From Pseudomonas peli (GTDB taxonomy: Bacteria > Pseudomonadota > Gammaproteobacteria > Pseudomonadales > Pseudomonadaceae), in contig NZ_FMTL01000001.1 in the NCBI RefSeq assembly GCF_900099645.1, positions 1,612,001 to 1,676,000 of the forward strand: a DNA stretch of 64,000 bases, written 5' to 3'. Below are positions 37,496 through 46,662 of the stretch, piece after piece (the first letter of the stretch is position 1; every line of letters begins with the position of its first letter). The position numbers and the translations under genes are program-made. The notes beneath the pieces are model-generated. The model saw only the letters and a program-made list of their open reading frames with translations. It made no database searches and was not told the DNA's origin.

Positions 37496-40066
37496 ATGGC
37501 TTCCGTTGCCCAACAAGACGTCAATCCATCCATGTCCTCAGTCACTCGCCTGAGCCTGCCCGTCGAAGGCATGACGTGTGCTTCGTGTGTCGGCCGCGTC
37601 GAGCGCGCGCTGAAAGAGGTCACCGGCGTGCAGATGGCCTCGGTCAATCTGGCCACCGAGCGCGCCGATATCACTTTCACGGGTTTGGCCGACCCGCAGG
37701 CGGCTGTACACGCCATCGAGAGCGCCGGCTACACCGTTCGCGAAGAGACCACCGAGCTCGTGATCGAGGACATGACCTGCGCATCATGTGTGGGCCGGGT
37801 TGAGAAGGCGCTAGCAAAAGTCCCTGGCGTGCTTGAAGCCACTGTCAACCTGGCGACCGAGCGCGCAAGGGTGCGCCACCTTGCAGGGGGCCTCTCCACG
37901 GCCGACCTTGAAGCAGCGGTCGAACAGGCGGGTTACAAGTCCCGACGCTTGTCCGCCGAAACGCCGACTGCGGGCGATCAGGACGCCGAGCGTCGTGAGA
38001 GCGAGGCACGAGCGCTGCGGCGCGATCTGCTTGTCGCCTCCACCCTCACCTTGCCAGTCTTCATCCTTGAGATGGGCTCTCACCTCATTCCCGCCATGCA
38101 CCATTGGGTGATGGGGTTCCTAGGACAGCAGTCGAGCTGGTATATCCAGTTCGCGCTCGCCACCCTTGTGCTATTCGGTCCGGGCCTACGCTTCTTCCAA
38201 AAGGGCGTACCGGCGTTGCTGCGCGGTGCCCCCGATATGAACTCGCTGGTTTCGCTCGGCACCGTGGCGGCTTACGGCTATTCGGTGGTTGCAACCTTTA
38301 CCCCCAAAGTGCTCCCGCAAGGTACCGCCAACGTCTATTTCGAAGCTGCCGTGGTCATCGTGACCTTGATCCTGCTCGGACGAACGCTGGAGGCGCGCGC
38401 CAAGGGGCGTACGTCGCAGGCGATCAAGCGGCTAGTCGGACTTCAGGCCAGGACCGCGCGTGTCGAGCGCAACGGCGAGGCGATCGAAATTGCGCTCGAT
38501 CAAGTGGCGACAGGTGACGTCGTGCTCGTTCGTCCGGGCGAGAAGATTCCGGTCGACGGCGAGGTCGTCGAGGGCACCTCTTATGTTGACGAGAGCATGA
38601 TCACCGGCGAGCCGGTGCCCGTGTCGAAGGGCGCGGGGGCTGAGGTCGTCGGTGGCACGATCAACAAGACGGGCGCTTTCAGTTTCCGCGTAACCAAGGT
38701 CGGCGCGAACACGATGCTCGCGCAGATCATCCGCCTCGTCGAAGAAGCGCAGGGTTCCAAGTTGCCGATACAGGCGCTGGTCGACAAGGTGACCATGTGG
38801 TTCGTCCCGGCGGTGATGGCTGCGGCCGCGCTGACCTTCCTGGTCTGGCTGATCTTCGGCCCAGACCCGGCGCTGACTTTCGCGCTTGTGAATGCGGTCG
38901 CGGTTCTCATCATCGCCTGCCCTTGCGCCATGGGGCTGGCCACGCCGACCTCGATCATGGTCGGTACTGGCCGCGCGGCCGAATTCGGCATTCTCTTCCG
39001 CAAGGGCGAAGCCTTGCAGTCGCTGCGCGATGTGAGCGTGGTCGCACTCGACAAGACCGGCACACTGACCAAAGGACGCCCCGAACTGACCGACCTCGTC
39101 CCCGCCGAGGGCTTCGAATACAATGAGGTCTTGGCTCTCGTTGCTGCGGTCGAAACCCGCTCCGAGCACCCAATCGCAGAAGCGATCGTCGCAGCCGCAA
39201 AACAGCGGGACATCACGCTCGCACCCGTCGATGGCTTCGATGCAACACCGGGCTTCGGCGTGTCGGCCAAGGTCGCTGGTCGGACCGTCGCTGTAGGCGC
39301 GGACCGGTTCATGACGCAGCTCGGTCTTGATGTATCGAGCTTCCTGCCAACTGCCAAGCGTCTTGGCGAGCAAGGCAAGAGTCCGCTCTATGCCGCGATC
39401 GACGGCCGCTTGGCGGCGGTTATCGCAGTCGCCGACCCGATCAAGGAAACGACGCCCGCGGCGATCAAGGCGCTGCACGCGCTCGGGCTCAAAGTCGCAA
39501 TGATCACCGGTGACAACGCAGCTACAGCCGCGGCGATCGCCAAGCAGCTCGGCATCGATGAAGTCGCTGCCGAGGTCTTGCCCGACGGCAAGGTCGCAGC
39601 ACTGAAGAAGTTCCGGATCAATGGCGCGCGTGTCGCCTTCGTGGGCGACGGTATCAACGACGCACCGGCACTTGCAGAAGCGGACGTTGGGCTAGCGATC
39701 GGAACGGGAACCGATGTGGCGATCGAGGCAGCTGACGTAGTACTGATGTCGGGCGACCTGCGTGGCGTGCCGAACGCCATCGCGATCAGCCAGGCAACGA
39801 TCCGCAACATCAAGCAGAACCTGTTCTGGGCCTTCGCATACAACGCCGTGCTGATTCCGGTCGCAGCGGGCGCGCTCTACCCGGTGAACGGCACGCTGCT
39901 TTCGCCGATCTTCGCTGCTGCAGCGATGGCCTTCTCCAGTGTCTTCGTGCTCGGGAATGCACTCCGGCTCAAGCAATTCCGGGCCCCCATGACCGTCGAA
40001 ACTCGTACCGAGACGCCGATTAGCAGTACGACATCGAACAAACCACGCCTGGTGAATAGTCGTTAA
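37496..40066 (+). CDS. copA: Cu(I)-exporting P1B-type ATPase with two HMA domains
   Basis: The 856-residue pump has two N-terminal HMA domains (C28/C31 in GMTCASC and C95/C98 in DMTCASC), the TGE motif (MITGEPVPV), membrane CPC at 475-477, Asp519 in DKTGTLTKG, and SEHPIA. It is the classical CopA/CueA layout for Cu(I) or Ag(I) export from the cytosol. Codon choice is more uniformly GC-rich than in neighbouring genes, and the protein resembles alphaproteobacterial CopA in style, which may reflect a separate origin. It is a different gene from the multicopper oxidase CopA at 47642. Confidence 0.93.
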   Translation: MASVAQQDVNPSMSSVTRLSLPVEGMTCASCVGRVERALKEVTGVQMASVNLATERADITFTGLADPQAAVHAIESAGYTVREETTELVIEDMTCASCVGRVEKALAKVPGVLEATVNLATERARVRHLAGGLSTADLEAAVEQAGYKSRRLSAETPTAGDQDAERRESEARALRRDLLVASTLTLPVFILEMGSHLIPAMHHWVMGFLGQQSSWYIQFALATLVLFGPGLRFFQKGVPALLRGAPDMNSLVSLGTVAAYGYSVVATFTPKVLPQGTANVYFEAAVVIVTLILLGRTLEARAKGRTSQAIKRLVGLQARTARVERNGEAIEIALDQVATGDVVLVRPGEKIPVDGEVVEGTSYVDESMITGEPVPVSKGAGAEVVGGTINKTGAFSFRVTKVGANTMLAQIIRLVEEAQGSKLPIQALVDKVTMWFVPAVMAAAALTFLVWLIFGPDPALTFALVNAVAVLIIACPCAMGLATPTSIMVGTGRAAEFGILFRKGEALQSLRDVSVVALDKTGTLTKGRPELTDLVPAEGFEYNEVLALVAAVETRSEHPIAEAIVAAAKQRDITLAPVDGFDATPGFGVSAKVAGRTVAVGADRFMTQLGLDVSSFLPTAKRLGEQGKSPLYAAIDGRLAAVIAVADPIKETTPAAIKALHALGLKVAMITGDNAATAAAIAKQLGIDEVAAEVLPDGKVAALKKFRINGARVAFVGDGINDAPALAEADVGLAIGTGTDVAIEAADVVLMSGDLRGVPNAIAISQATIRNIKQNLFWAFAYNAVLIPVAAGALYPVNGTLLSPIFAAAAMAFSSVFVLGNALRLKQFRAPMTVETRTETPISSTTSNKPRLVNSR

Positions 40067-40153
40067 TCCCAGGGATCAGAAGCTATGACTGACGAATAAG
40101 GAAGTTAACTGGCCGCCACAGATGAAAGGCGGCCAGCCGCTACTGGCAAATGC

Positions 40154-40288
40154 TTAATGGCAGTGGTAATCGCCCGTTTTGTGGTTGCGGTGACAGCCTT
40201 TGGAATCCGTACCGCCGCTGTGGGCAAGGGCTGCCACGGAGGTTAAAGCGAGAACAGCAGCAATCAGGACAGCAGAAAACTTCTTCAT
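40154..40288 (-). CDS. Very small exported YHYH-type protein
   Basis: A 44-residue frame on the minus strand starts at the ATG at 40286-40288 after a strong ribosome site (AAAAGGAGT). It has a signal peptide (MKKFSAVLIAAVLALTSVAALA) and a short mature part HSGGTDSKGCHRNHKTGDYH followed by CH. The His and two Cys suggest metal binding. The HSGGTD...GCH...YHCH pattern is seen in small YHYH-domain proteins. Function unknown. Confidence 0.75.
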   Translation of the reverse strand: MKKFSAVLIAAVLALTSVAALAHSGGTDSKGCHRNHKTGDYHCH

Positions 40289-40394
40289 GAGGAACTCCTT
40301 TTCAGCTTCTTGTTGTGTGTGACTCAAGTCACACTTGCAAGGTATGGCAAAAAGCCTGCATTGAGCAAGAAGGCTGCGAAGAGGGAAGCCCTAT

Positions 40395-41120
40395 CTAGCC
40401 GAGCGAGCGAATCAGGTGCAGTGCAGCCAGATGCCCAGGGTAGAACCAATAGCCCCAGCGCTTGACCGGCCAGATTTTGAAATGGCCCGGTCGGCGCAGC
40501 AGCAATAGCCCAAGCAGTGGAGCGGCGAAGGCGACGGCTACTATCAGCAGGGTAAAGGGCTGCAATTCCCACTCCGCGAGCCAGCGGTTGCGACTGTTGG
40601 CCATTACGCAAAGCGCGGCGGGCAATAGCCACACAAGACCAGGCCGTTGAATAGCCAGCAGCAATGCCGCCGGCAGCAGCGTTCCGAAAACGCCGTACAT
40701 CAGGCGCTCCTGAATCAGCACAGCCACAGCCGCGCCAGCCAGAGCCAGAACAAAACCGTCGCGTCCACGGTGATGCGCGCCCCAGGCGATAAGTAGGCCC
40801 AGCAACAGCGAAGGCATCACGTTGATCGTGCTGCTGTCGCTGGACAGCAGGCGATAGGGCAACTCCGAGATCACGGCAAACGCCGCCATCCAGCCGAGGT
40901 AACGAACATTATCCTCGGTGTACAAGGCTCCCGATTGCGAGCGCGCGACATTGGCTGCAATCCCCAGGCAGAACAGTGGAAAGGCTAAGCGCCCCACGAT
41001 GAACAACCATTCGGTGTCAGGCCAGACGTAGCGCAGGTGATCCAGCAGCATGGTCAGCATTGCCAGCCACTTGATCAAATCCAGGTTGGTGTCGCGCGTA
41101 TGCAGGCTCACCCGAACCAC
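40395..41120 (-). CDS. TraX-family membrane protein
   Basis: The 241-residue product is very hydrophobic with about eight segments and begins with a TraX-like stretch (DLIKWLAMLTMLLDHLRY and GRLAFPLFCLGIA). TraX of the F plasmid acetylates pilin, but many chromosomal relatives have other, unknown roles. There are no conjugation genes nearby. Its start overlaps the stop of the YqaA-like gene by 13 bases, so it belongs to the exporter operon to its right. Confidence 0.8.
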   Translation of the reverse strand: MVRVSLHTRDTNLDLIKWLAMLTMLLDHLRYVWPDTEWLFIVGRLAFPLFCLGIAANVARSQSGALYTEDNVRYLGWMAAFAVISELPYRLLSSDSSTINVMPSLLLGLLIAWGAHHRGRDGFVLALAGAAVAVLIQERLMYGVFGTLLPAALLLAIQRPGLVWLLPAALCVMANSRNRWLAEWELQPFTLLIVAVAFAAPLLGLLLLRRPGHFKIWPVKRWGYWFYPGHLAALHLIRSLG

Positions 41121-41548
41121 CCAAGCGTCAAGGCAGCTAGCACCAGATAGCGAGTGGCCTTGGCCAGCGTCACGATCAACAGAAAGCTCGAGAACGGTTC
41201 GCGCATAACACCGGCTACCACGGTAAGCGGATCACCAATGATCGGCACCCAACTGAGCAGCAGCGACCAGCGACCGAAGCGGTGATAAGCCTGCTGGGCC
41301 TTTTCCAGTTTGCCTTCGCTGACGGGAAACCAGCGCTTGTGGCGGTAGTGCTCGATAGAGCGACCCAGCAGCCAGTTCAGCACCGAGCCCAGCACATTAC
41401 CCGTGGTGGCCACTGCCAGCAGCGCCCAGGCCGCGTAGCGGTCGGTCAGCAGCAACCCAACCAGTACCGCCTCCGACTGCATAGGCAACAGCGTGGCGGC
41501 ACCGAAGGCGGCGAAGAACAGGCCGAAATAACCGGATAATTCCCACAT
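41108..41548 (-). CDS. YqaA-type small membrane protein (DedA/SNARE-associated family)
   Basis: The 146-residue product has four to five hydrophobic segments and resembles the YqaA group of the DedA/VTT superfamily (LLPMQSEAVLVGLLL, ATTGNVLGSVLNWLLG, and GDPLTVVAGVMR). It lies four bases after the RcnA-like exporter gene and overlaps the TraX-like gene. Function in metal handling is not established. Confidence 0.8.
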   Translation of the reverse strand: MWELSGYFGLFFAAFGAATLLPMQSEAVLVGLLLTDRYAAWALLAVATTGNVLGSVLNWLLGRSIEHYRHKRWFPVSEGKLEKAQQAYHRFGRWSLLLSWVPIIGDPLTVVAGVMREPFSSFLLIVTLAKATRYLVLAALTLGWFG

Positions 41549-41552
41549 TGGG

Positions 41553-42686
41553 CTAGGCGTTCAGGCCGATCCAGCCGTGGAAGCCGACGTAAATCCCCAC
41601 ACCAATGATCAGCACGCTGGACAGGTAAGGGGCGCGACGCGCCACAACATCCAGCCAGGGCCAACGATTGGATGCCTGGCGTGCACCGATAGCGGCGGCA
41701 GCGCCAACGGAGACCAGGGTGATGGCTAAGCCAATGCTGAAGCACAAGACCAGCACGGCCCCCAGGGCGACTTCCTTCACTTGCAGGCAGAGCAGCAGCA
41801 CGGTGATCGCTGCCGGGCAGGGAATCAGTCCGCCCGTCAGGCCGAACAGGATGATCTGGCCGGTGGTGACGTTGCGGTTGCTGAAGCGCTTGCGGATGTC
41901 GTTGGCATGCGCCCGCTCATGGGCATCCTGGTAGCCCTCCAGCGACAGCTCAAGCCCCTCCAGCTCGGAGTGCTCATGGTCATGACCGTGGCCGTGCTCG
42001 CGGAATTCCAGGTCATAGTCGTGGGAGTGACCGGCATGCCCCAGAATTAGGCGCGCGGTGAATTCGTGGGGTTCAGGGATCTCGCCCACTGACTCCAGGT
42101 AGTCCCCCCGGTCGACGAAGCAAAACTGCCGGGCCAGTCCATCGGGACAAGTAGTCAGCAGGCTCACTTCTGCAGCCGGCCAGACATGACCACTCAAAGT
42201 CTTCAGCCGCCAGCGCGGTGGAACGCCTTCTTCGAAGATCGACAGCTCGATACGCCCGTGCCCGGTATCGATACGATGCGTTTCATCGTGGTGGTGATGG
42301 TCATGTTGATGTTCGTCACCTTCCTCGAAACGCCACATCTGCTCGCCACGCCAGGTGCGCCAAAGCATCCACAGGGCGATGGTGATGATGATGGCGGCAG
42401 ACGCGAGCTGGAAATACGGCTCGGTGGTTTCGGCATCCAGGTTCTGCCCCAGGTACATGCCAGCCATGGCTACCAACCAGACCACGGCTGTGTGTGAAAG
42501 CGTTGCGGCAAGACCCAGTAGAACGGCCTGCTTCACCGTGCCACGAATGGCCACGATAAACGCCGCCATCATGGTTTTCGAATGCCCCGGTTCTAGGCCG
42601 TGCAAGGCTCCCAGTAGGATGGCGCTAGGGAAGTACAGCCAGGCCTGCGAGGCCCCCTGTTGCAACAGTTCGGCGAAGCTCGACAT
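41553..42686 (-). CDS. rcnA: RcnA/NicO-family nickel/cobalt exporter
   Basis: The 377-residue inner-membrane protein has the NicO family motif near the start (ILLGALHGLEPGHSKTM) and several transmembrane helices. It carries a large His-rich cytosolic or periplasmic loop (EHQHDHHHHDETHRID and HGHGHDHEHSE) and the family segment GLIPCPAAITVLLLCL. RcnA exports nickel and cobalt. The regulator gene is 11 bases upstream. Confidence 0.88.
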   Translation of the reverse strand: MSSFAELLQQGASQAWLYFPSAILLGALHGLEPGHSKTMMAAFIVAIRGTVKQAVLLGLAATLSHTAVVWLVAMAGMYLGQNLDAETTEPYFQLASAAIIITIALWMLWRTWRGEQMWRFEEGDEHQHDHHHHDETHRIDTGHGRIELSIFEEGVPPRWRLKTLSGHVWPAAEVSLLTTCPDGLARQFCFVDRGDYLESVGEIPEPHEFTARLILGHAGHSHDYDLEFREHGHGHDHEHSELEGLELSLEGYQDAHERAHANDIRKRFSNRNVTTGQIILFGLTGGLIPCPAAITVLLLCLQVKEVALGAVLVLCFSIGLAITLVSVGAAAAIGARQASNRWPWLDVVARRAPYLSSVLIIGVGIYVGFHGWIGLNA

Positions 42687-42697
42687 GGGGAAGAGAC

Positions 42698-42985
42698 CTA
42701 GAGGTATTTGGTGATTTGCTTGAAATCTTCGAGTGATGCGCGCTCGCCTGTCGCGAGTGCTTCGACCGTATGCTCCAGACAGTGGTCGATATGGTCTTGG
42801 ATAAGCACACGCTTGGCTTGGCAGACGGCTTTTTCCACGGCATGCAGCTGCTGAGCGATGTCGACGCAGGCCCGGCTGTCTTCGATCATGCTGACGATGC
42901 TGCGCAGGTGGCCCTCCGCACGTTTCAACCTTTTGATGATATCGCTATGACTTTGGTGCTGGTGGCCGTGTTCGTGATCGCTCAT
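42698..42985 (-). CDS. CsoR/RcnR-family metal-sensing repressor
   Basis: The 95-residue all-helical protein begins with a His-rich stretch (SDHEHGHQHQSH) and has the family metal ligands Cys40, His65 and Cys69. Escherichia RcnR has His in place of the last Cys. The His-Cys-His-Cys set here is closer to the nickel sensor InrS or to CsoR. It is the first gene of the exporter operon and faces a GC-tract operator, so it probably represses both divergent operons and responds to nickel or cobalt. Confidence 0.85.
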   Translation of the reverse strand: MSDHEHGHQHQSHSDIIKRLKRAEGHLRSIVSMIEDSRACVDIAQQLHAVEKAVCQAKRVLIQDHIDHCLEHTVEALATGERASLEDFKQITKYL

Positions 42986-43024
42986 GCCTTGAGTCTCATG
43001 CGTCGATGAATTACGCTCGAATGC

Positions 43025-43043
43025 TATCCCCCTGGGGGGGATA
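43025..43043. promoter_or_regulatory. CsoR/RcnR-type GC-tract operator
   Basis: TATCCCCCTGGGGGGGATA is an AT-flanked inverted repeat of C- and G-tracts, the type of site bound by CsoR/RcnR-family tetramers. It lies 40 bases before the repressor gene and 62 bases before the divergent gene at 43105, so both directions can be controlled. Confidence 0.82.
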
Positions 43044-43104
43044 TGGTCAAACCGACCACCTCTTCCAGAAAAGCCACACGCTTAGGCATTGAAAGAACCA
43101 CGAC

Positions 43105-43464
43105 ATGCTCAGCAACCCCATCAGCACCAAGGTGATTTTCGCCCTTGCCCTCGCCATCTTGATGGCCTGGGCCGGACATACCTCTGCGCTGTTTATGGGT
43201 TCGAGCCAGCAGGCTTTGGATGGTAACGACACCATTCATCCGCATACTCATGGTGACGAGGCTCTGGCCTGTGCTGCGTACGGGGATCACTGCCACTCGT
43301 CGCTGACTGCCGACCATCTGCATGAAACACCGCACCTGACCACGCTACTCAGCATCAGCACGCGGCCAGAGCGTGCTCAGCCGATAGAAGCTCCTCGCCA
43401 TTCCATTCCTTCCACTCCGATCTTCCTGATCGAGCGGCCACCACGCGCCACATTCATGCTCTGA
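43105..43464 (+). CDS. Hypothetical membrane-anchored or exported His-containing protein
   Basis: The 119-residue product has one N-terminal hydrophobic segment (VIFALALAILMAWAG) and then His/Cys-containing polar stretches (TIHPHTHGDEALACAAYGDH, CHSSLTADHLHETPH). This fits a periplasmic metal-binding protein. It is the first gene of the HupE operon and lies behind the CsoR/RcnR-type operator. Its ribosome site is weak. No family is recognised. Confidence 0.65.
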   Translation: MLSNPISTKVIFALALAILMAWAGHTSALFMGSSQQALDGNDTIHPHTHGDEALACAAYGDHCHSSLTADHLHETPHLTTLLSISTRPERAQPIEAPRHSIPSTPIFLIERPPRATFML

Positions 43465-43511
43465 CACAGGCCGCCAAGCGGCCCAAGACCACTGCAATTT
43501 AGGACTTAACT

Positions 43512-44249
43512 ATGTCTTCGCTATCTATGGGCGCAATGGACGCATCTGTCGTGCGTCCGAATCGCTCGCTATTACTGCTGCTGTTGTTCATTGCATTGCT
43601 GTTTCTCGGCATGCCTGATGCGCTGGCCCACGCTGTCGCCGAGGGCGACAAAGGCTTTATCCAGGAGAGCTCCGGGGTGATGGTGTTGCCGTTTATCTAC
43701 ATGGGCGCTAAGCACATGATCACCGGCTACGACCATCTGCTGTTCCTCTTTGGGGTGATCTTCTTTCTCTACCGCCTGAAGGACGTGGGGCTCTACGTAA
43801 CCCTGTTCGCCGTGGGCCACACCGTGACGCTGCTGCTGGGCGTACTAGCGGAAATCAACATCAGCTCCTATGTGATCGACGCCATCATCGGTTTCTCTGT
43901 GGTGTACAAGGCGCTGGATAACCTGGGCGCGTTCCAGCGCTGGTTCGGTCACCAGCCGAACACCAAAGCGGCCACGCTGATATTTGGCTTGCTGCATGGC
44001 TTCGGTCTGGCGACCAAGATTCAGGAGTACGAGATCTCGGCAGACGGCCTGATCACCAACCTGATCGCATTTAATGTCGGCGTCGAAATCGGCCAGCTCC
44101 TGGCCTTGAGCGCCATCCTGATTGTCATGGGCTACTGGCGACGCACAGCCAGCTTCTGGCGCCATGCCTACACCGCCAACGTCGCCATGATGAGCGCCGG
44201 TTTCCTCTTGATGGGTTACCAGCTCACCGGCCTGATCGTCTCTCAGTAA
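43512..44249 (+). CDS. HupE/UreJ-family membrane protein (putative Ni/Co permease)
   Basis: The 245-residue product has six to seven hydrophobic segments and the family patterns GAKHMITGYDHLLFLFGV, FAVGHTVTLLLG and GLLHGFGLATKI, with histidines placed as in HupE proteins. The family moves nickel or cobalt. No hydrogenase or urease genes are near, so its role here is with the resistance genes. It lies 47 bases after the gene before and 12 bases before the next. Confidence 0.82.
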   Translation: MSSLSMGAMDASVVRPNRSLLLLLLFIALLFLGMPDALAHAVAEGDKGFIQESSGVMVLPFIYMGAKHMITGYDHLLFLFGVIFFLYRLKDVGLYVTLFAVGHTVTLLLGVLAEINISSYVIDAIIGFSVVYKALDNLGAFQRWFGHQPNTKAATLIFGLLHGFGLATKIQEYEISADGLITNLIAFNVGVEIGQLLALSAILIVMGYWRRTASFWRHAYTANVAMMSAGFLLMGYQLTGLIVSQ

Positions 44250-44261
44250 GGAATTTTCAGC

Positions 44262-44924
44262 ATGTTCAATACCAAGCTTCCAACTCAAAGCGAATTGCCG
44301 ACCAGCCGCCAACTGCTGCGCTCCACTGTGATCGCCGTGGGTGTTGCCGCAGCCTTACTAGTCACCGTGGTGATGCCTTCGGAGTACGCCATCGACCCGA
44401 CGGGCGTTGGTCGCGTACTCGGCCTGACCCAGATGGGCGAAATGAAGATAACCCTGGCCGAAGAAGCGGTAGCGGATGCAGCGGTTCAGCCAGCTGCGGC
44501 TCCCGTGGCTCAAGCTCCCGCGCCTGTTCAGCCGGTAGTTCAAGAACCTGTTGCAGCAGCACCTGTGGCCGAACCCGTAGTTGAGCCTCAGCCAGCCCTG
44601 AAGTCGGATGAAGTGACTGTCACGCTGAAGCCGGGCGAGGCCAGTGAAATCAAACTGGAGATGCTGAACAAGGCCACGGTCAGCTACGAGTGGACAACCA
44701 ATGGTATTCCGGTCAACCACGACACCCACGGCGAACCCTACAACGGCCCCAAGGGCTATTACCACAGCTACAGCAAGGGTAAGCAGATGAAGGGCGACAA
44801 GGGTGAATTCACCGCCATCTTCGACGGCACGCACGGCTGGTTCTGGCGCAACCGCAGCAACAGCGACGTGACCATCACGCTGAAGACCAAGGGCGAGTAC
44901 CTGAGCGTCAAACGCGTGATTTAA
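44262..44924 (+). CDS. Single-span membrane anchor protein with Pro/Ala-rich linker
   Basis: The 220-residue product has one transmembrane segment (about residues 22-42) and a long Ala/Pro/Val-rich linker (about 68-110). The C-terminal periplasmic domain has conserved-looking aromatic and His residues (NHDTHGEPYNGPKGYYHSY, HGWFWRNRSN). It is translationally close to the HupE gene and is often seen next to HupE-type genes in pseudomonads. The function is unknown. Confidence 0.7.
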   Translation: MFNTKLPTQSELPTSRQLLRSTVIAVGVAAALLVTVVMPSEYAIDPTGVGRVLGLTQMGEMKITLAEEAVADAAVQPAAAPVAQAPAPVQPVVQEPVAAAPVAEPVVEPQPALKSDEVTVTLKPGEASEIKLEMLNKATVSYEWTTNGIPVNHDTHGEPYNGPKGYYHSYSKGKQMKGDKGEFTAIFDGTHGWFWRNRSNSDVTITLKTKGEYLSVKRVI

Positions 44925-44930
44925 GGTTTT

Positions 44931-44960
44931 TGCCTCTTCCGTCAGCTGGCGGAAGAGGCA
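44931..44960. terminator. Hairpin after the HupE operon
   Basis: TGCCTCTTCCG and CGGAAGAGGCA form a perfect 11-bp stem with an eight-base loop, seven bases after the stop codon at 44924. There is no T-run behind it on the plus strand. It probably ends the operon, but a role as an RNA 3' stabiliser is possible. Confidence 0.6.
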
Positions 44961-45004
44961 ACTCTCAGCCAATGGCACCACGCCCTGCACATCCACGGCA
45001 CTAT

Positions 45005-45784
45005 TTATCGACGCTGAAGCAGTCCCTCACCGATCCACTGCTTCAGCCAGGTAGCCGCTCGCAGAGGTGCCTGTTCGCCGTGTTGACCCACGAGGTTTTC
45101 GCACATTGAAGCAAACGAGCCTCCATCGCTAAGTAACCGCAAAGCCGAAGCTTCACCCGACTCAAGAGTACGGTACTGACAGACCAACTCATGTCGCCAA
45201 ACCAAGCAATCCAGGGGAGTGGACAGCGCAACGACATCAGGAATATCGGCCTCGGCCTTGGCAGCCACCCAAATACCCACGGTGTTGTGCTGTAGCTGCA
45301 ACCAACGAACCGAGGGTGTGAGGTATACCCGCAGATTGACCCAGTCATCAGCTGAAAAACGACTCATCACATCCAGCGACAGTGGCTCTGTATCAGGTGC
45401 GTCGAAGGCCAGGGTAAAGGCCCATTCAAGTGTGGCGAATTCTATCATCGGGGAACGTTGCGGCTCGGCAATATAGCCGCGGATGAACTCCGGCAGCCTC
45501 TCACCCAGCCAGCGCAAACTGAAATGTCTAGGTGGCCACGCGCTGATATAAGCCAAGGCCAACTGTGCAAATGACTCATCACCCATCCAGCGATGCAACG
45601 CTGGGAAGTCTTCCCTCAAGACGGAAAGAAGCCTGGCGCGATAAGCGTTGTGGTAAATCATCAGGCCATCTGCGGCAGGCAGCGTATTGCTACCTTGAAT
45701 CTGCTCCATCAGCTCATGTGGGATAACGCTATCGCCTGTGGCCAGGTAACGCTCCAGCGCTTCCTGCTGAGCACTCAGGCGCAT
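45005..45784 (-). CDS. bufC: BufC-like (DUF2063) partner of the bufferin-modifying enzyme
   Basis: The 259-residue product has the DUF2063 N-terminal helical domain (LEKYLATGD-like start, YHNAYRARLLSVLREDFPAL) and an extension. DUF2063 proteins act as the recognition partner of DUF692 enzymes and bind the precursor peptide. The start overlaps the end of the DUF692 gene by ten bases. Together with the downstream-facing order A-B-C it completes a bufferin-type operon. The 'DNA-binding' label sometimes given to this family is not supported by this context. Confidence 0.83.
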   Translation of the reverse strand: MRLSAQQEALERYLATGDSVIPHELMEQIQGSNTLPAADGLMIYHNAYRARLLSVLREDFPALHRWMGDESFAQLALAYISAWPPRHFSLRWLGERLPEFIRGYIAEPQRSPMIEFATLEWAFTLAFDAPDTEPLSLDVMSRFSADDWVNLRVYLTPSVRWLQLQHNTVGIWVAAKAEADIPDVVALSTPLDCLVWRHELVCQYRTLESGEASALRLLSDGGSFASMCENLVGQHGEQAPLRAATWLKQWIGEGLLQRR

Positions 45785-46617
45785 GGTGCGGCAGCCCTTA
45801 GAGCATTGGCGGAGATAGAGCGCGCCTTGGACAGCTCCGCTAATAGCTCGTCAAAGGGCGGGAAATGATCATCTCGCTCAATCAGGGTGGCAGTAGCACC
45901 CAAATAGCTCAGCGTTTTGCTATACAGAGTCCAAACCGGATCGGCAATCGGCTGATCATGGGTGTCGATGAGGTAGTGGCCGTAGTCGCTGTGGCCAGCT
46001 AGGTGGATCTGGCGAATTCGACCATGAGGCAACTCCATGATGAATTGCCAAGGGTCGAATCCCTGGTTACGTGAACTGACGTATACATTGTTCACATCAA
46101 GCAATATCTCGCAGCCCGTCAGGCTACTCAGCTCGGCCAGAAACTGGGACTCACTCATACACGAGGTTTTCCACTGCACGTAGGCCGACACGTTCTCAAG
46201 CACCAGGGGGCGCTGCAATACATCCTGAACCAGCCGAACCCTTGACGCGACATGCAGCAGGCTTTCCTGGGTGAATGGCAGCGGCAGCAGATCATGCAGG
46301 TGATGGGCACTACCCCGACTCCAACACAGATGATCAGCGACCCAACAGGGCTGAACTCGGTCGGCCAAGGTTTTCAATTGCCGCAAGTAGTCGGCGTCGA
46401 TCTCATGAGGACCGCCAATCGACAAGGAAACCCCGTGCATAACCAGCGGATACTGCTCTTTGATCGCGTCGAGAAAATAGAGGGCTTTCCCCCCGCCGAC
46501 CATGTAATTCTCGGAGATGATCTCGAACCAGTCGACTTCAGGACGTTGCTCCAAAATCTGCTGGTAATACTCGCTACGTAAGCCCAGGCCAAAACCCAGC
46601 GTGTTGCTTTTGCTCAT
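45775..46617 (-). CDS. bufB: BufB-like multinuclear iron enzyme (DUF692/MNIO)
   Basis: The 280-residue product is a DUF692 TIM-barrel enzyme. Candidate metal ligands are visible in MHGVSLSIGG, VADHLCWS, LENVSAY, LLDVNNVYV, HLAGHSDYGHYLIDTHD and LIERDDHFPP. Enzymes of this class (such as MbnB) use two or three irons to convert cysteines of a precursor into heterocycles. The gene lies 45 bases after the Cys-rich precursor gene. Confidence 0.88.
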   Translation of the reverse strand: MSKSNTLGFGLGLRSEYYQQILEQRPEVDWFEIISENYMVGGGKALYFLDAIKEQYPLVMHGVSLSIGGPHEIDADYLRQLKTLADRVQPCWVADHLCWSRGSAHHLHDLLPLPFTQESLLHVASRVRLVQDVLQRPLVLENVSAYVQWKTSCMSESQFLAELSSLTGCEILLDVNNVYVSSRNQGFDPWQFIMELPHGRIRQIHLAGHSDYGHYLIDTHDQPIADPVWTLYSKTLSYLGATATLIERDDHFPPFDELLAELSKARSISANALRAAAPCA

Positions 46618-46662
46618 TAGAACTCCGAGTCAAGGGAGTGACTTGCACTCCCTCGGATGGAC

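Noticed and set aside
40395..41120. TraX-like gene as evidence for a conjugative element
   Set aside because: No other transfer genes are nearby, and the gene overlaps a metal-exporter operon. TraX relatives are common on chromosomes.
45005..45784. DUF2063 gene as a DNA-binding regulator
   Set aside because: The family label is historical. The overlap with a DUF692 gene and the Cys-rich precursor upstream point to a RiPP partner role.
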